This document shows, piece after piece, positions 21,477 through 31,197 of a stretch of 64,000 bases of DNA. Under the pieces are notes generated by a model. It was given only the letters and a program-made list of their open reading frames with translations. It ran no database searches and had not been told where the DNA came from. The DNA comes from Listeria kieliensis (lineage in GTDB: Bacteria > Bacillota > Bacilli > Lactobacillales > Listeriaceae): positions 930,001 through 994,000 of the forward strand of contig NZ_LARY01000002.1 in NCBI RefSeq assembly GCF_003369925.1. Direction: 5' to 3'. The translations under genes were made by a program, and so were the position numbers. Position 1 is the stretch's first letter. Each line of letters begins with the position of its first letter.

Positions 21477-22075
21477 AAACAAATTCGAACCTTCCACTTG
21501 AGTATCAATCTGAACAAGGGAGACTGAACATTCTTGGCTTCTGGATTTTCCTTGGTGCAGAAATTGCGCTTTTTGCAACGCTTTTTGCGACTTATTTTGT
21601 GATGATGAAAGCCGGTTCGAATGCGGGACATCCGCCAGCAGAAATGTTCGAACTACCGCTTGTACTCATCATGACATTCCTGCTACTTGCAAGTAGTTTT
21701 ACTTGTGGCTTAGCTATTGGTGAAATGCGTAAAGGCAATACGAAGATGTTGATGGTTTATTCAATCATCACATTGCTTCTAGGTGCTGGCTTTGTTGGAT
21801 TTGAAATCTATGAGTTTGCACATTACATTATGGAAGGCGTAACGATGCAAGTCGGCTCATACTGGTCTTCGTTCTTCGTTTTACTTGGAACCCACGGCGC
21901 CCATGTAACGATCGGCTTATTCTGGATTACGTTTATCCTTATTCAAATTAAAATGCGCGGTTTGACGCCACGTGCAGCATCCAAAGTCTTTATTTCAAGC
22001 TTATATTGGCATTTCTTGGATGTTGTCTGGATTTTCATCTTCACGGGTGTCTACCTGTTAGGGATGGTGAACTAA
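21464..22075 (+). CDS. qoxC: Quinol oxidase subunit III (QoxC)
   Basis: 203 residues, five hydrophobic helices. The block [20 protein letters not shown] and the conserved [13 protein letters not shown] are typical of subunit III. GGAGG precedes the ATG within the end of qoxB. Confidence 0.95.
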   Translation: MESVKTNSNLPLEYQSEQGRLNILGFWIFLGAEIALFATLFATYFVMMKAGSNAGHPPAEMFELPLVLIMTFLLLASSFTCGLAIGEMRKGNTKMLMVYSIITLLLGAGFVGFEIYEFAHYIMEGVTMQVGSYWSSFFVLLGTHGAHVTIGLFWITFILIQIKMRGLTPRAASKVFISSLYWHFLDVVWIFIFTGVYLLGMVN

Positions 22076-22408
22076 ATGGCTGAAAACAAAAATACAAATA
22101 GCGCACATGTTGAATCGGGTATCCCGTGGAAGCATATCATTGGCTTTATCTTATCCATCGTATTAACTTTACTAGCTGTTTGGGTAGCACTTTACTCTTC
22201 GCTTGATTATAGCGTGAAGCTAGTCATTATCTTCATCTTTGCATTCATTCAAGCAGCTTTACAGCTTTTGATGTTTATGCACATGACAGAAGGTCGCGAT
22301 GGCCGAATCCAAGTCGGCAACATCCTTTTCGCAGCGTTTATTGCGATTGTGGTTGTCATTGGCTCTTATTGGGTCATGGAAATCGGACATATGAACCATT
22401 TAATGTAA
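22076..22408 (+). CDS. qoxD: Quinol oxidase subunit IV (QoxD)
   Basis: 110 residues with three hydrophobic helices and the subunit IV signature [15 protein letters not shown]. The ATG directly abuts the qoxC stop. Needed for assembly of the oxidase. Confidence 0.95.
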   Translation: MAENKNTNSAHVESGIPWKHIIGFILSIVLTLLAVWVALYSSLDYSVKLVIIFIFAFIQAALQLLMFMHMTEGRDGRIQVGNILFAAFIAIVVVIGSYWVMEIGHMNHLM

Positions 22409-22425
22409 AATTTTATTAAAATAGA

Positions 22426-22460
22426 ACAGGAGTTAGGGAAAATGTTTCCTAGACTCCTGT
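22426..22460 (+). terminator. qox operon terminator
   Basis: ACAGGAGTTAGGGAAA pairs nearly fully with TTTCCTAGACTCCTGT around a 3-base loop, followed by TTTTTATT. Confidence 0.92.
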
Positions 22461-22515
22461 TTTTTATTAGTGAAAATGGTTTTGTGACAACATTTCAAGT
22501 AATTTATATTTTTTA

Positions 22516-22567
22516 TGAACAAAATTTCAAAAATATATTTTACAAATGTAAAAGTGTGTGCTATGAT
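22516..22567 (+). promoter_or_regulatory. deo promoter with two candidate DeoR operator palindromes
   Basis: TTTACA (22539), 17-base spacer, TATGAT (22562) form a good promoter. TTTTACA-AA-TGTAAAA (22538-22553) is a perfect palindrome covering the -35. Upstream, TGAACAAAATTTCA (22516-22529) is a shorter inverted repeat resembling the B. subtilis DeoR operator as I remember it. Either could bind the DeoR encoded two genes downstream. Confidence 0.65.
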
Positions 22568-22596
22568 AAATTTGTAAAAAGAAAGGGGTTACAAAA

Positions 22597-23256
22597 ATGA
22601 ATATAACGACTGCAGAATTAGCCAAATATTTAGACCACACAAATTTAAAACCAAATGCGACAAAAAGCGACATTGAGGTCACTTGTCAGGAAGCATTAAA
22701 ATATAACACGGCTTCTGTTTGTGTTAACGCTTACTGGATTCCATTTGTTGCAGAACAACTGAAAGATTCAACAGTAAAACCAATCGCTGTTGTTGGTTTC
22801 CCACTTGGAGCGACAACAACGAAATCAAAAGTATTTGAAACACAAGTTGCCATTCAAGATGGTGCCGAAGAAATTGATATGGTTTTAAATATCGGGGAAC
22901 TGATCGCTGGAAACCACAGTGAAGTTGAAAAAGATATTCATGACGTGGCTCTAGAAACTCACAAAACAGGAAAATTATTAAAAGTCATCATTGAAACTTC
23001 TTACTTGAACAACGAACAAATCGTAGCTGCTTGCGAAATTTCGGAAAAAGCTGGCGCAGATTATGTGAAAACTTCAACAGGGTTTAGTTCAGCTGGAGCA
23101 AAAGTAGAAGATGTTGCTTTAATGCGCAAAACAGTTGGAGATCGTCTAGGAGTGAAAGCTTCTGGTGGAATCCACTCCAGAGAAGAAGCTTTAGCAATGA
23201 TCGAAGCTGGGGCTAGCCGTCTTGGTGTAAGTGCGACAAAACAAATATTGGCTTAA
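22597..23256 (+). CDS. deoC: Deoxyribose-phosphate aldolase
   Basis: 219 residues. Class I aldolase with AKYLDHTNLKPNAT at the N-terminus, IDMVLNIG near 95 and the Schiff-base lysine in DYVKTSTGFS near 157. It splits deoxyribose 5-phosphate into acetaldehyde and glyceraldehyde 3-phosphate. First gene of the deo operon; AAAGGGG before the ATG. Confidence 0.96.
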   Translation: MNITTAELAKYLDHTNLKPNATKSDIEVTCQEALKYNTASVCVNAYWIPFVAEQLKDSTVKPIAVVGFPLGATTTKSKVFETQVAIQDGAEEIDMVLNIGELIAGNHSEVEKDIHDVALETHKTGKLLKVIIETSYLNNEQIVAACEISEKAGADYVKTSTGFSSAGAKVEDVALMRKTVGDRLGVKASGGIHSREEALAMIEAGASRLGVSATKQILA

Positions 23257-23394
23257 GATAGGCATTCCGTGTAAAATGTAAGAAGAGAAATAACGAAAAA
23301 GCTGCTTAAAAAGATTTAAGTAGAAACCAGGCACCTCACTCAATTACAATGAATCGTGTAATCGAGTAATTTTAATAGAGAAGGAGACTTTTTC
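23257..23394. other. deoC-deoB spacer with a 9-bp hairpin
   Basis: CTGCTTAAA (23302) pairs with TTTAAGTAG (to 23323) with one G-T pair. It has no T-run, so it is more likely an RNA stability element than a terminator. Nothing else recognisable. Confidence 0.4.
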
Positions 23395-24585
23395 ATGAAT
23401 AAGTACAATCGAGTTTTTGCGATCGTCATTGATTCTGTTGGAACTGGAGCCGCACCGGATGCTGATAAATTTGGTGATGTTGGTTCAGATACGTTAGGTC
23501 ACGTTGGTGAAGCGTATCAAGGAAAACTGAAATTACCAAACTTGCAAAAATTAGGCTTATCAAATCTTAGAGAAACGGCGATTGAAGGTGTGGCGAAGGC
23601 GGAACAACCGCTTGGCTATTATGGTAAAATGACGGAGATTTCCGCAGGGAAAGATAGCATGGATGGGCACTGGGAAATGATGGGACTGCCTGTTACAGAG
23701 CCGCTTAGTTATTTTCCAAATGGTTTCCCGGACGAGCTACTAGCTAAAATTTCAGAGTTCTCAGGCCGCAAAATTGTTGGCAATAAACCAGCTTCTGGAA
23801 CAGAAATTATTAAAGAGCTCGGGGAACATCAGCTAGAAACTGGGGATTTGATTATTTACACATCAGGCGATTCCGTATTACAGATTGCTGCACATGAAGA
23901 AGTCATCCCAGTTGATGAGCTTTACAAAATTTGTGAGTTTGCTCGTAGCTTAGTGAATGGTCCTGAATATGTAGTAGGACGTGTCATCGCTAGACCATAC
24001 GTGGGAACGAATAAAGATAACTTTACAAGAACCGCTAACCGACATGATTTTGCATTAAAACCAACAAGTAAAACCGACTTGGATGATCTCCAAGCGGCTG
24101 GTATTCATACAGTTGGAATTGGCAAAATCAATGACATTTTCTCCGGTCAAGGATTAGATGAAGTTTATCATAATGAAAGCAATATGGACGGCATGGATCA
24201 TTTAGACCACGTCATGGCAAAAGACTTCAAGGGTTTTTGTTTCGTAAATTTAGTGGATTTTGATTCAATGTATGGCCATCGCCGTGATCCAATTGGTTTT
24301 GGTCAAGCTTTGATGGACTTTGATGAACGCCTTGGTCAAGTTTTAGCCAACTTGAAAGAGGATGATTTGTTGATGATAACAGCAGATCATGGTAATGATC
24401 CAGGCTTTAAAGGAACCGATCATACGCGCGAACAAGTACCGCTTTTAGCTTATTCGCCAAGCATGAAACAAGGAAACAGTTTAGGCATTCGCAAAACATT
24501 TGCTGATTTAGGAGCTACTGTAACAGATAACTTTGGCGTTTCTGGTAGCAAAGTGGGAACAAGTTTTTTAGCAGAATTAAATTAA
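23395..24585 (+). CDS. deoB: Phosphopentomutase
   Basis: 396 residues, alkaline phosphatase superfamily. Metal site residues lie in [17 protein letters not shown] at the N-terminus, the phospho-acceptor segment [15 protein letters not shown] near 85, [11 protein letters not shown] near 295 and [17 protein letters not shown] near 330. It interconverts (deoxy)ribose 1- and 5-phosphates, linking Pdp to DeoC. A diverged paralogue lies 11 kb downstream in the accessory cluster. Confidence 0.97.
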   Translation: MNKYNRVFAIVIDSVGTGAAPDADKFGDVGSDTLGHVGEAYQGKLKLPNLQKLGLSNLRETAIEGVAKAEQPLGYYGKMTEISAGKDSMDGHWEMMGLPVTEPLSYFPNGFPDELLAKISEFSGRKIVGNKPASGTEIIKELGEHQLETGDLIIYTSGDSVLQIAAHEEVIPVDELYKICEFARSLVNGPEYVVGRVIARPYVGTNKDNFTRTANRHDFALKPTSKTDLDDLQAAGIHTVGIGKINDIFSGQGLDEVYHNESNMDGMDHLDHVMAKDFKGFCFVNLVDFDSMYGHRRDPIGFGQALMDFDERLGQVLANLKEDDLLMITADHGNDPGFKGTDHTREQVPLLAYSPSMKQGNSLGIRKTFADLGATVTDNFGVSGSKVGTSFLAELN

Positions 24586-24613
24586 AGGGAAAACGGGGAG
24601 GAAGAGGATAACA

Positions 24614-25561
24614 ATGACAGATGAAGAAAAAATCAAGCAAAGTCTGCTAGTAGCACACCTTTATTATGAAGAAAATATGGGGCAAGCTGCCATTGCAAAA
24701 AAATTGAATCTTTCTCGCCCGACCATTTCCCGGTTATTACGAAGTGCTAGAGATAGCGGTCTCGTTAAAATCCAAATTTTTAACCCGCTGCTAAACGCTG
24801 ATGAGCTGTCGCAGCAATTGTCCAAAAAATATGGGGCAAAAATCATGGTCGTTCCGTCGAATTTTAACGGTGAAACGTTGTCGATTAATAGTGTCGGTGC
24901 TTATACGGCAGATTTTTTGACGAAGATCGTTCGGCCCGATGATATTATTGGCATCGGCTGGGGGAAGACGATTCATTCTGTAACCACAAGAATGGAGAAT
25001 CAAGAAGTCCCTGGCGTTCAAGTTGTACAATTAAAAGGAAGCGTTAACTTTGAAAATGAACGAACTTATGCCTATGAAAGCATTAATGAATTAGGCCGCG
25101 TTTATCATACACAACCGCAATATTTGCCGCTACCGACAATTTTTGATAATCAAGTGACGAAAGAAATGGTGGAGCAAGATCGTTTTATTAAGGCTGTTTT
25201 AGATTGTGGGAAGAAAGCTAATATTGCTATATTTAGCGTTGGAACAGTTCGTAAAAGTGCTTTATTATTTCAATTAGGTTATTTTGATGAAGGCCAAAAA
25301 GAAAATCTGCAAGACCATGCGGTTGGTGATATTGTTTCCCGCTTTATTAATAAAGACGGCGAATTGGTTGATGAAAAATTAAATGAACGAACAGTTGGCA
25401 TCCAATTATCCGATTTAAAAGAAAAACGTTATTCAATCTTAGTGGCTAGTGGTGTTGCAAAACTTGCAGGCGTAAATGCCGTGTTAACAGCAGGCTACGC
25501 TAATCATGCAGTGATCGATTTAGCACTAGCGCAAGCATTAATAGATTACGAGAGGGTGTAA
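24614..25561 (+). CDS. deoR: Deoxyribonucleoside regulator DeoR (SorC family)
   Basis: 315 residues. N-terminal helix-turn-helix: AHLYYEENMGQAAIAKKL, then NLSRPTISRLLRSARDSGLV. The rest is a SorC-type sugar-phosphate sensor domain (IIGIGWGKTI near 118, NIAIFSVGTVR near 206). In B. subtilis the homologue represses the operon until deoxyribose 5-phosphate binds. Lying inside the operon implies autoregulation. Confidence 0.9.
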   Translation: MTDEEKIKQSLLVAHLYYEENMGQAAIAKKLNLSRPTISRLLRSARDSGLVKIQIFNPLLNADELSQQLSKKYGAKIMVVPSNFNGETLSINSVGAYTADFLTKIVRPDDIIGIGWGKTIHSVTTRMENQEVPGVQVVQLKGSVNFENERTYAYESINELGRVYHTQPQYLPLPTIFDNQVTKEMVEQDRFIKAVLDCGKKANIAIFSVGTVRKSALLFQLGYFDEGQKENLQDHAVGDIVSRFINKDGELVDEKLNERTVGIQLSDLKEKRYSILVASGVAKLAGVNAVLTAGYANHAVIDLALAQALIDYERV

Positions 25562-25566
25562 GAGAC

Positions 25567-26871
25567 ATGAGAATGATAGATGTAATTGACCACAAACGCA
25601 ATGGTGGCGAATTAACAGATGAAGAAATTCAATTTTTTGTAGACGGTGTTGTAAACGGAACCATTCCTGATTATCAAATTAGTGCGCTACTTATGGCCAT
25701 TTATTTCCAAAACATGACGAAAGAAGAGCGTGCGAGCTTAACTATCAAAATGATGGAATCTGGCGAACACTTGGATCTATCTGAAATCCCTGGCATCAAA
25801 GTAGATAAACACTCGACTGGCGGCGTAGGTGATAAAGTGAGCTTACCACTTGCAGCAGTTGTTGCGGCGGTTGGTATCCCTGTTCCGATGATCTCAGGTC
25901 GCGGGTTAGGACATACAGGTGGAACTTTAGATAAATTGGAAGCGATACCAGGATATCAAATTGAAATTAGTGAAAAGGACTTTATCAGCCAAGTAAAAGA
26001 TGAAAAATTGGCAATTATCGGAGCAACTGGTGATATTGCCCCAGCTGATAAGAAAATATATTCATTACGTGATGTTACAGATACCGTGGATTCGATCGCA
26101 TTAATTGCCAGCTCGATCATGAGTAAAAAAATTGCTTCTGGAACAGATGCACTTGTGATTGATGTTAAGACAGGTTCTGGTGCGTTTATGAAGACACTTG
26201 AAGACTCAACAGAACTAGCGGAAGCGCTAGTTGATATCGGAAAAGGTGTTGGAATGAAATGTATGGCGCTTATTTCGGATATGAACCAACCGCTGGGAAA
26301 TAAAATCGGAAATGCGTTAGAAATTGAAGAATCAATTGATTTATTAAAAGGCAAGGGACCAAAAGATTTAGTTGATCTTGTGTTGACACTTGGAAGTTAT
26401 ATGGTATTACTAGGTGAAAAGGCAAAAACATTTGATGAAGCTAAACAAATGCTTGAAAAAACCATTGCTGACGGTTCTGCACTAGATCGTTTCAAAGCAA
26501 TGATTAAAGCTCAAGGTGGCGATGAACGTGTGATTGAAGACTATACCATCATGCCGCAAGCTAAATATAAAATCGAACTTCCAGCAAAAGAAGCCGGTGT
26601 TGTCGCTAAAATAACAGCTGATGAAATTGGCATTGCCAGTATGCTACTTGGTGGCGGACGACAAAAAGCTAGTGATAAATTAGATTATGCAGTTGGAATC
26701 GAATTGCACAAAAAAATTGGGGACGCAGTTCAAGCAGGCGAGTCACTAATGACAATTTATGCCAATCAACCAGAAGCAGAAATCGAATCCATTAAAGACT
26801 TAATTTATCAAAATGTTGAAATTGCGGAGACAGCAACGGCACCAAAAATGATTTATAAAATCATTGATTAA
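25567..26871 (+). CDS. pdp: Pyrimidine-nucleoside phosphorylase
   Basis: 434 residues. Thymidine phosphorylase family signature SGRGLGHTGGTLDKLEAIPG near 113 and phosphate-binding KHSTGGVGDKVSL near 82. It converts uridine, thymidine and deoxyuridine to base plus (deoxy)ribose 1-phosphate. It begins 5 bases after deoR with GAGGGTG upstream. Confidence 0.96.
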   Translation: MRMIDVIDHKRNGGELTDEEIQFFVDGVVNGTIPDYQISALLMAIYFQNMTKEERASLTIKMMESGEHLDLSEIPGIKVDKHSTGGVGDKVSLPLAAVVAAVGIPVPMISGRGLGHTGGTLDKLEAIPGYQIEISEKDFISQVKDEKLAIIGATGDIAPADKKIYSLRDVTDTVDSIALIASSIMSKKIASGTDALVIDVKTGSGAFMKTLEDSTELAEALVDIGKGVGMKCMALISDMNQPLGNKIGNALEIEESIDLLKGKGPKDLVDLVLTLGSYMVLLGEKAKTFDEAKQMLEKTIADGSALDRFKAMIKAQGGDERVIEDYTIMPQAKYKIELPAKEAGVVAKITADEIGIASMLLGGGRQKASDKLDYAVGIELHKKIGDAVQAGESLMTIYANQPEAEIESIKDLIYQNVEIAETATAPKMIYKIID

Positions 26872-26935
26872 TCACAGAAAAATGTTTCTTAAATAGACAT
26901 AGAATTGTAAACTTAATGAGAGAGGTGTAAGAAAC

Positions 26936-28129
26936 GTGCGATTTATCTTTTTATTCACTGGTTTAGCGCTTGTTTTTGGGATTGGCTGGCTAGTCAGCAG
27001 CGATCGCAAGAACATCAAATTTAAAAAAATGGGCATCATGTTTGCCTTACAATTAGTAATTTCCTTCTTGTGTTTAAATACAACAGGTGGAATTCAAGTT
27101 TTATCCAGTATTTCCTCCTTTTTCAGCTGGCTGATGGAACAAGCAGCGGGCGGAATCAACTTTGTATTTGGTGGCCTTGTCATTCAAAAAGGTGCATCCG
27201 TCTTTTTCCTAAACGTATTGATGCCAATCGTCTTTATTTCGGCACTAGTTGGTATTTTGAATTACATTAAAGTTTTACCATTTATCATCAAATGGACAGG
27301 TTGGGCGCTTAATAAAGTGGCGCGAATGGGCGAACTAGAAAGTTATTTTGCGATTTCAACAGCGATTCTTGGACAACCAGAAGTTTTCCTAACTGTAAAA
27401 GATGAAATTCCAAAATTGAATGCTAAACGTTTATACACGATTTGTGCATCGGCAATGAGTGCCGTATCGGCCGCAGTTCTTGCAGCATATATGGAACTTG
27501 TTCCTGGTAAATTTGTTGTTACAGCTGTTTTCTTGAATATTTTATCTGCATTAATCGTTTCCTGTATTGTAAATCCTTATGACGTAGGTCCAGAAGATGA
27601 AATCACAAGAGACGAATTAACAGGGGAAGCCGCTAAAGAACCATTTTTCCAAGTATTAGGGAACTATATTTTACAAGGGTTCAAATTAGCGGTAACTGTC
27701 GCAGCGATGCTAATTGGGTTTGTAGCACTTGTAACCTTCTTAAATAGTACTTTTACAGCCGTTTTACACATCAGCTTTACACAGATTTTGGGCTATATCT
27801 TCTCGCCGATTGCCTTCTTGATGGGGGTACCCGTTAGTGACATTACCGAAGTAGGTAGCTTGATGGCCACTAAATTATTGACGAACGAATTTGTAGCGAT
27901 GGGCGATTTACATCAATTAGCGTCGCAACTAACGCCAAAAGGTAATGCGATCATTTCCTCTTACCTCGTTTCATTTGCAAACTTCAGTGTAGTTGGGATT
28001 ATCACAGGTTCAATCAAATCAATCAGCGAAAAACAAAGCGTTTCCGTTGCGAAGTTTTCAATGAAACTATTGCTAGGAGCAACACTTGCTTCGATTTTGA
28101 CCGGAACTATTGTTGGATTGTATTTTTAA
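26936..28129 (+). CDS. nupC: Concentrative nucleoside transporter (NupC family)
   Basis: 397 residues, CNT family: FFLNVLMPIVFISALVGIL near 84, a helix pair with ESYFAISTAILGQPEVFLTVK near 138, then VGSLMATKLLTNEF near 305. It imports nucleosides with protons or sodium. It starts with GTG behind AGAGAGGTG, 64 bases after pdp, and completes the uptake-to-degradation operon. Confidence 0.95.
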   Translation: MRFIFLFTGLALVFGIGWLVSSDRKNIKFKKMGIMFALQLVISFLCLNTTGGIQVLSSISSFFSWLMEQAAGGINFVFGGLVIQKGASVFFLNVLMPIVFISALVGILNYIKVLPFIIKWTGWALNKVARMGELESYFAISTAILGQPEVFLTVKDEIPKLNAKRLYTICASAMSAVSAAVLAAYMELVPGKFVVTAVFLNILSALIVSCIVNPYDVGPEDEITRDELTGEAAKEPFFQVLGNYILQGFKLAVTVAAMLIGFVALVTFLNSTFTAVLHISFTQILGYIFSPIAFLMGVPVSDITEVGSLMATKLLTNEFVAMGDLHQLASQLTPKGNAIISSYLVSFANFSVVGIITGSIKSISEKQSVSVAKFSMKLLLGATLASILTGTIVGLYF

Positions 28130-28135
28130 ATGGGA

Positions 28136-28155
28136 AAGCGTGCGGAAGCGCGCTT
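28136..28155 (+). terminator. deo operon terminator
   Basis: AAGCGTGC-GGAA-GCGCGCTT followed by TTTTT, right after the nupC stop. Confidence 0.9.
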
Positions 28156-28325
28156 TTTTTGTTATGGAAGTAATTTTGTATAGATAAGGGAAGGCAGTCG
28201 CTAGAGTTAGTAAGTCTATTTATGCTATTACCTATTATTTTTTTGGTGTAGATTTTGAAAGGAGTAATTATAAATATGGAAAATTTTATTTGTAGGTTTT
28301 TTGAGTAGCTTATTTTTGGAAAAGG

Positions 28326-28460
28326 ATGATTGATAGTAAACTCAAGTGTTGGCTTTGTGGTTATAATAATGAAGAGTACACTAAAGTTGCTAGCGGATTT
28401 CAAAGAACGGACGACATGAGATCTATTCGTAAGTTAGTTGGAAGATCATGTAGTGGATGA
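28326..28460 (+). pseudogene. Short Cys-containing reading frame, possibly a gene fragment
   Basis: 44 codons reading M-I-D-S-K-L-K-C-W-L-C-G-Y-N-N-E, with one CxxC pair, ending after GRSCSG. The CxxC and a later Cys suggest a zinc-finger start, but it is much too short for a known family. No convincing ribosome binding site. Either a remnant of a lost gene or chance. Confidence 0.3.
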
Positions 28461-28572
28461 ATTACTTGAAAGAATAATTTGGGGGTAACAAACTTCAATT
28501 ATATATAAACCTAAAAGCAATATTGTTGACTGTAATAGAGTAGCCGTTGTTGAAATCAATATAAATAAAAAA

Positions 28573-28593
28573 CATACTGTGTATTGCAGTATG
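28573..28593. terminator. Bidirectional terminator at the end of the accessory operon
   Basis: CATACTG-TGTATTG-CAGTATG with AAAAAA on one side and CTTTTTA on the other. It lies 114 bases beyond the stop of the MFS gene and can end the leftward operon. Confidence 0.8.
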
Positions 28594-28706
28594 CTTTTTA
28601 TTTATATTCTCTTTCCTGACTGAACATTTTCCAATTGGGAAATGCTAGAATACAAGTTTATTAACTCAGAGTTCTTACTATTAGCTCTCTAAGAAATTAG
28701 CCACCT

Positions 28707-29942
28707 TTAAAAGTTTTTAACATTGACTTGGCTTTTTTTATAATAAAATAGTGCTCCTATAATTGATATTGAACCAAGAAAAAGAATAAATGCCATAATA
28801 ATACTCATTAACCAAGGATATAAAAAAGCTCCTATAACAAGTCCGATTTTTGATATTAAATCTCCGCCAGTTAATTTAAATGAAGATACAGCAGCATAAG
28901 TTCCTCTCTGATTTGCCGGAATCAGCTTCACTTCCTCTGCATTCAACACTGGAGAATAGATTAGTTCGCCAAAAGTAGCTAGTATAGTAAACAACAAGAG
29001 CCACCAAAAGTGGCTAGCTGATGTCAAAAATACATAGCCAATCGAATAAAATAGAAATCCTAAAATTAAAGTACGCTTTGTAGATACATTTGATAACAAT
29101 TTACCTATTCCAAAAGTACATGAAACAACAATTATAGTATTTGTTATGTTAATTAAAGAAAACATCCTTACACCATCAAATTGAAATGAGTATAGATTAA
29201 ATGTTGAAAAATCTTGTGATAAGCGAACCGCAATATATCCGCTTACACTTAACTCTGCTGAAAAAATAAACATTCCACCTAACATAAGTAGCATATAACG
29301 CCTATTCGAAAATACTTTGGTATATGATCTAATGATATCTTTGAAAATATTATTGTGTTGTTTAGCATTCACAAATTGTCTTGTTTCTTTTACAAAAATA
29401 GTGTAGGCTACAGCAAGTGCTAGTGTCGTAAATGAAAGAGTGAAGAAAAGAAGAACTTTATGATTCACATATAGCAAACCGCCCATCAATGCACCTAAAG
29501 CCATTGATAAATTAATTAGCCAATAATCTAGACGAAAAACTAATTTTCTATTATTCTCAGTTACAGAATCTTGGATTAATGCTGTTAGATTCGGTCTTCT
29601 AAAAGTAGAGACAATGATATAAAGCGTGTAAATAACAATGAACGCCCAGATATCGTTCTGCCATACCATCAACATGAGACCAAGTAAGAGAAGACCCTCA
29701 GCATAACTTGTTAAAAGCAACATTTTTTTTCGAGGAAGCCTGTCACACACATACCCTGCTACGATACTTAACACAAATGTAGAGATGACAATAATAGCTA
29801 AGAAAACACCCGCGAAAGAGCCGCTAATTTCTTCAGTTAAATACAGCGCCATAAACGGCAAGATAGCGCTACTTGCTATCCGATTCAAAAAAGAACCCCA
29901 AAGTCGTACTTGAATATTTATAGGGAGATTTTTAATTTTCAT
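28707..29942 (-). CDS. MFS exporter of the accessory cluster
   Basis: 411 residues with about twelve hydrophobic helices. The loop 2-3 motif GYVCDRLPRKKMLLL near 64 is the drug:H+ antiporter-type MFS signature. Typical relatives export drugs or natural products. Its ATG overlaps the stop of the second ATP-grasp gene (ATGA), so it is the last gene of the operon and very likely exports the product. Visibly AT-rich with many ATA and AAA codons, unlike the core genes around it. Confidence 0.85.
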   Translation of the reverse strand: MKIKNLPINIQVRLWGSFLNRIASSAILPFMALYLTEEISGSFAGVFLAIIVISTFVLSIVAGYVCDRLPRKKMLLLTSYAEGLLLLGLMLMVWQNDIWAFIVIYTLYIIVSTFRRPNLTALIQDSVTENNRKLVFRLDYWLINLSMALGALMGGLLYVNHKVLLFFTLSFTTLALAVAYTIFVKETRQFVNAKQHNNIFKDIIRSYTKVFSNRRYMLLMLGGMFIFSAELSVSGYIAVRLSQDFSTFNLYSFQFDGVRMFSLINITNTIIVVSCTFGIGKLLSNVSTKRTLILGFLFYSIGYVFLTSASHFWWLLLFTILATFGELIYSPVLNAEEVKLIPANQRGTYAAVSSFKLTGGDLISKIGLVIGAFLYPWLMSIIMAFILFLGSISIIGALFYYKKSQVNVKNF

Positions 29943-31177
29943 ACTTTTTCCTCTTGAATTGTTTCAGTCTTTTGAATGCCAACCTCATCTTTCAGTAATC
30001 GAACACACTTTTCAATTCCTTTAGATATATTCTCGGATTTTTTACATTTAAAAACAGCAATAAAAATATTTTCTGTAGCTGTACTTGATGTTTTAACTTT
30101 ATCACCAACTTTAACATAACATGAATATTTATCAAACCACTCTGTAGATTGTTGCTTAGGTAACTTTTCTATCACACCTTCCCTCCGATAGCTTAAAAAT
30201 GTTGCTCCGTAGGAACGTGGAATCCGTATTATTCCAGCTCTCTCTGTTTCATTAATGTTCTTATTTAGAAGCATTGACCAGTACAAATTCTTAATATTTA
30301 AATCAAATGCGCATTCAATAAGCTTGGGTATTTCAGCACCCCCGAATCTTGAGGCGCCCTCACAAAAAGTTAGCTCACCTGTTTCGTTATTATAAAACCA
30401 TTCCATATGAAATGGAATCGGGTGACCATAAACCATTAATTTATCTAAAACTTTTTCAGTATTTTTAAAAACTTTCTCAATAACTTCTGGATTAGTAGTA
30501 TAAAAATGACTTGTGCTGACTGTTGCATAATGGCATTTAACTATACTTTCCGTTAATTTCTCGCCATACTCATGGACAGCAAATGTGTGTATTTTTCCAT
30601 CTTGCGCAATACCATCACTGGTTAACATAATATCGTAATCAACAAATTTTTCCAAAATATATCCATTTAAATTTTCAGGTAGCATATCAATTTCCTGACT
30701 GGAAGATACTATATATAGTCCGTTAGCAGAACTTTGTGCTCTTGGTTTCAAAATATATTGTTGAGCTGTATTTTCTGTAAAATAATTTTTTACTTCTTTC
30801 TTAGTGTTTATTTTGATAAATTTTGGTTGCTGTACAACACCTGTTAAAAGTGTTCTCATTAGATATTTATCGATAAAACTCATTGCTTGAAAGTAACTTT
30901 CACTGATACCCGATTGTGCATTAAGAAGCCCTGCCAACACAATTTTTTCTTCACCATTGGCGATAAACAGTGAACTTTTTTCCACTAAATTCAGCTTTAA
31001 ACATTGTTGTTGAAGATAATCATCCGACCACTCCTCCATAAAAATAACTTTGTCTGAAATCATAGGAAATGATATTTTTACTCTAGACGGTGATATAATC
31101 AATATGTTACTGGTTTCTATCAAATGTTCTGATAATCCTAACTCTTTAAAGGAGAAGGAATTGATTAAAATAAACAA
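29939..31177 (-). CDS. ATP-grasp carboxylate-amine ligase B of the accessory cluster
   Basis: 412 residues. It has the ATP-grasp order: YILKPRAQSSANGLYIV near 140-156 (ATP-binding lysine and glycine loop), ILEKFVDYDIMLTSDG near 175, then IPFHMEWF and FCEGASRFGGAEIP near 260-290, which hold the metal-binding acidic residue and the substrate-binding Arg. Such enzymes form amide bonds through acyl phosphates. The N-terminal third has no hit I can name. TTG start behind AGAGGTG. It resembles the next gene along its length, so a duplication is likely. Confidence 0.8.
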   Translation of the reverse strand: MFILINSFSFKELGLSEHLIETSNILIISPSRVKISFPMISDKVIFMEEWSDDYLQQQCLKLNLVEKSSLFIANGEEKIVLAGLLNAQSGISESYFQAMSFIDKYLMRTLLTGVVQQPKFIKINTKKEVKNYFTENTAQQYILKPRAQSSANGLYIVSSSQEIDMLPENLNGYILEKFVDYDIMLTSDGIAQDGKIHTFAVHEYGEKLTESIVKCHYATVSTSHFYTTNPEVIEKVFKNTEKVLDKLMVYGHPIPFHMEWFYNNETGELTFCEGASRFGGAEIPKLIECAFDLNIKNLYWSMLLNKNINETERAGIIRIPRSYGATFLSYRREGVIEKLPKQQSTEWFDKYSCYVKVGDKVKTSSTATENIFIAVFKCKKSENISKGIEKCVRLLKDEVGIQKTETIQEEKV

Positions 31178-31197
31178 AATTTTACACCTCTTTCAAA

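Larger units (their letters stand above)
28156..28706. other. 550-base gap between the deo operon and the accessory cluster
   Basis: AT-rich stretch without a full-length gene. It holds a 44-codon reading frame (28326-28460) and a bidirectional terminator at 28573-28593. I see no transposase, integrase or tRNA remnant. It marks the left border of the foreign-looking cluster. Confidence 0.6.

Noticed and set aside
28107-28403. Minus-strand 98-codon frame over the deo terminator
   Set aside because: It covers the nupC end and terminator, has no ribosome binding site and a low-complexity composition.
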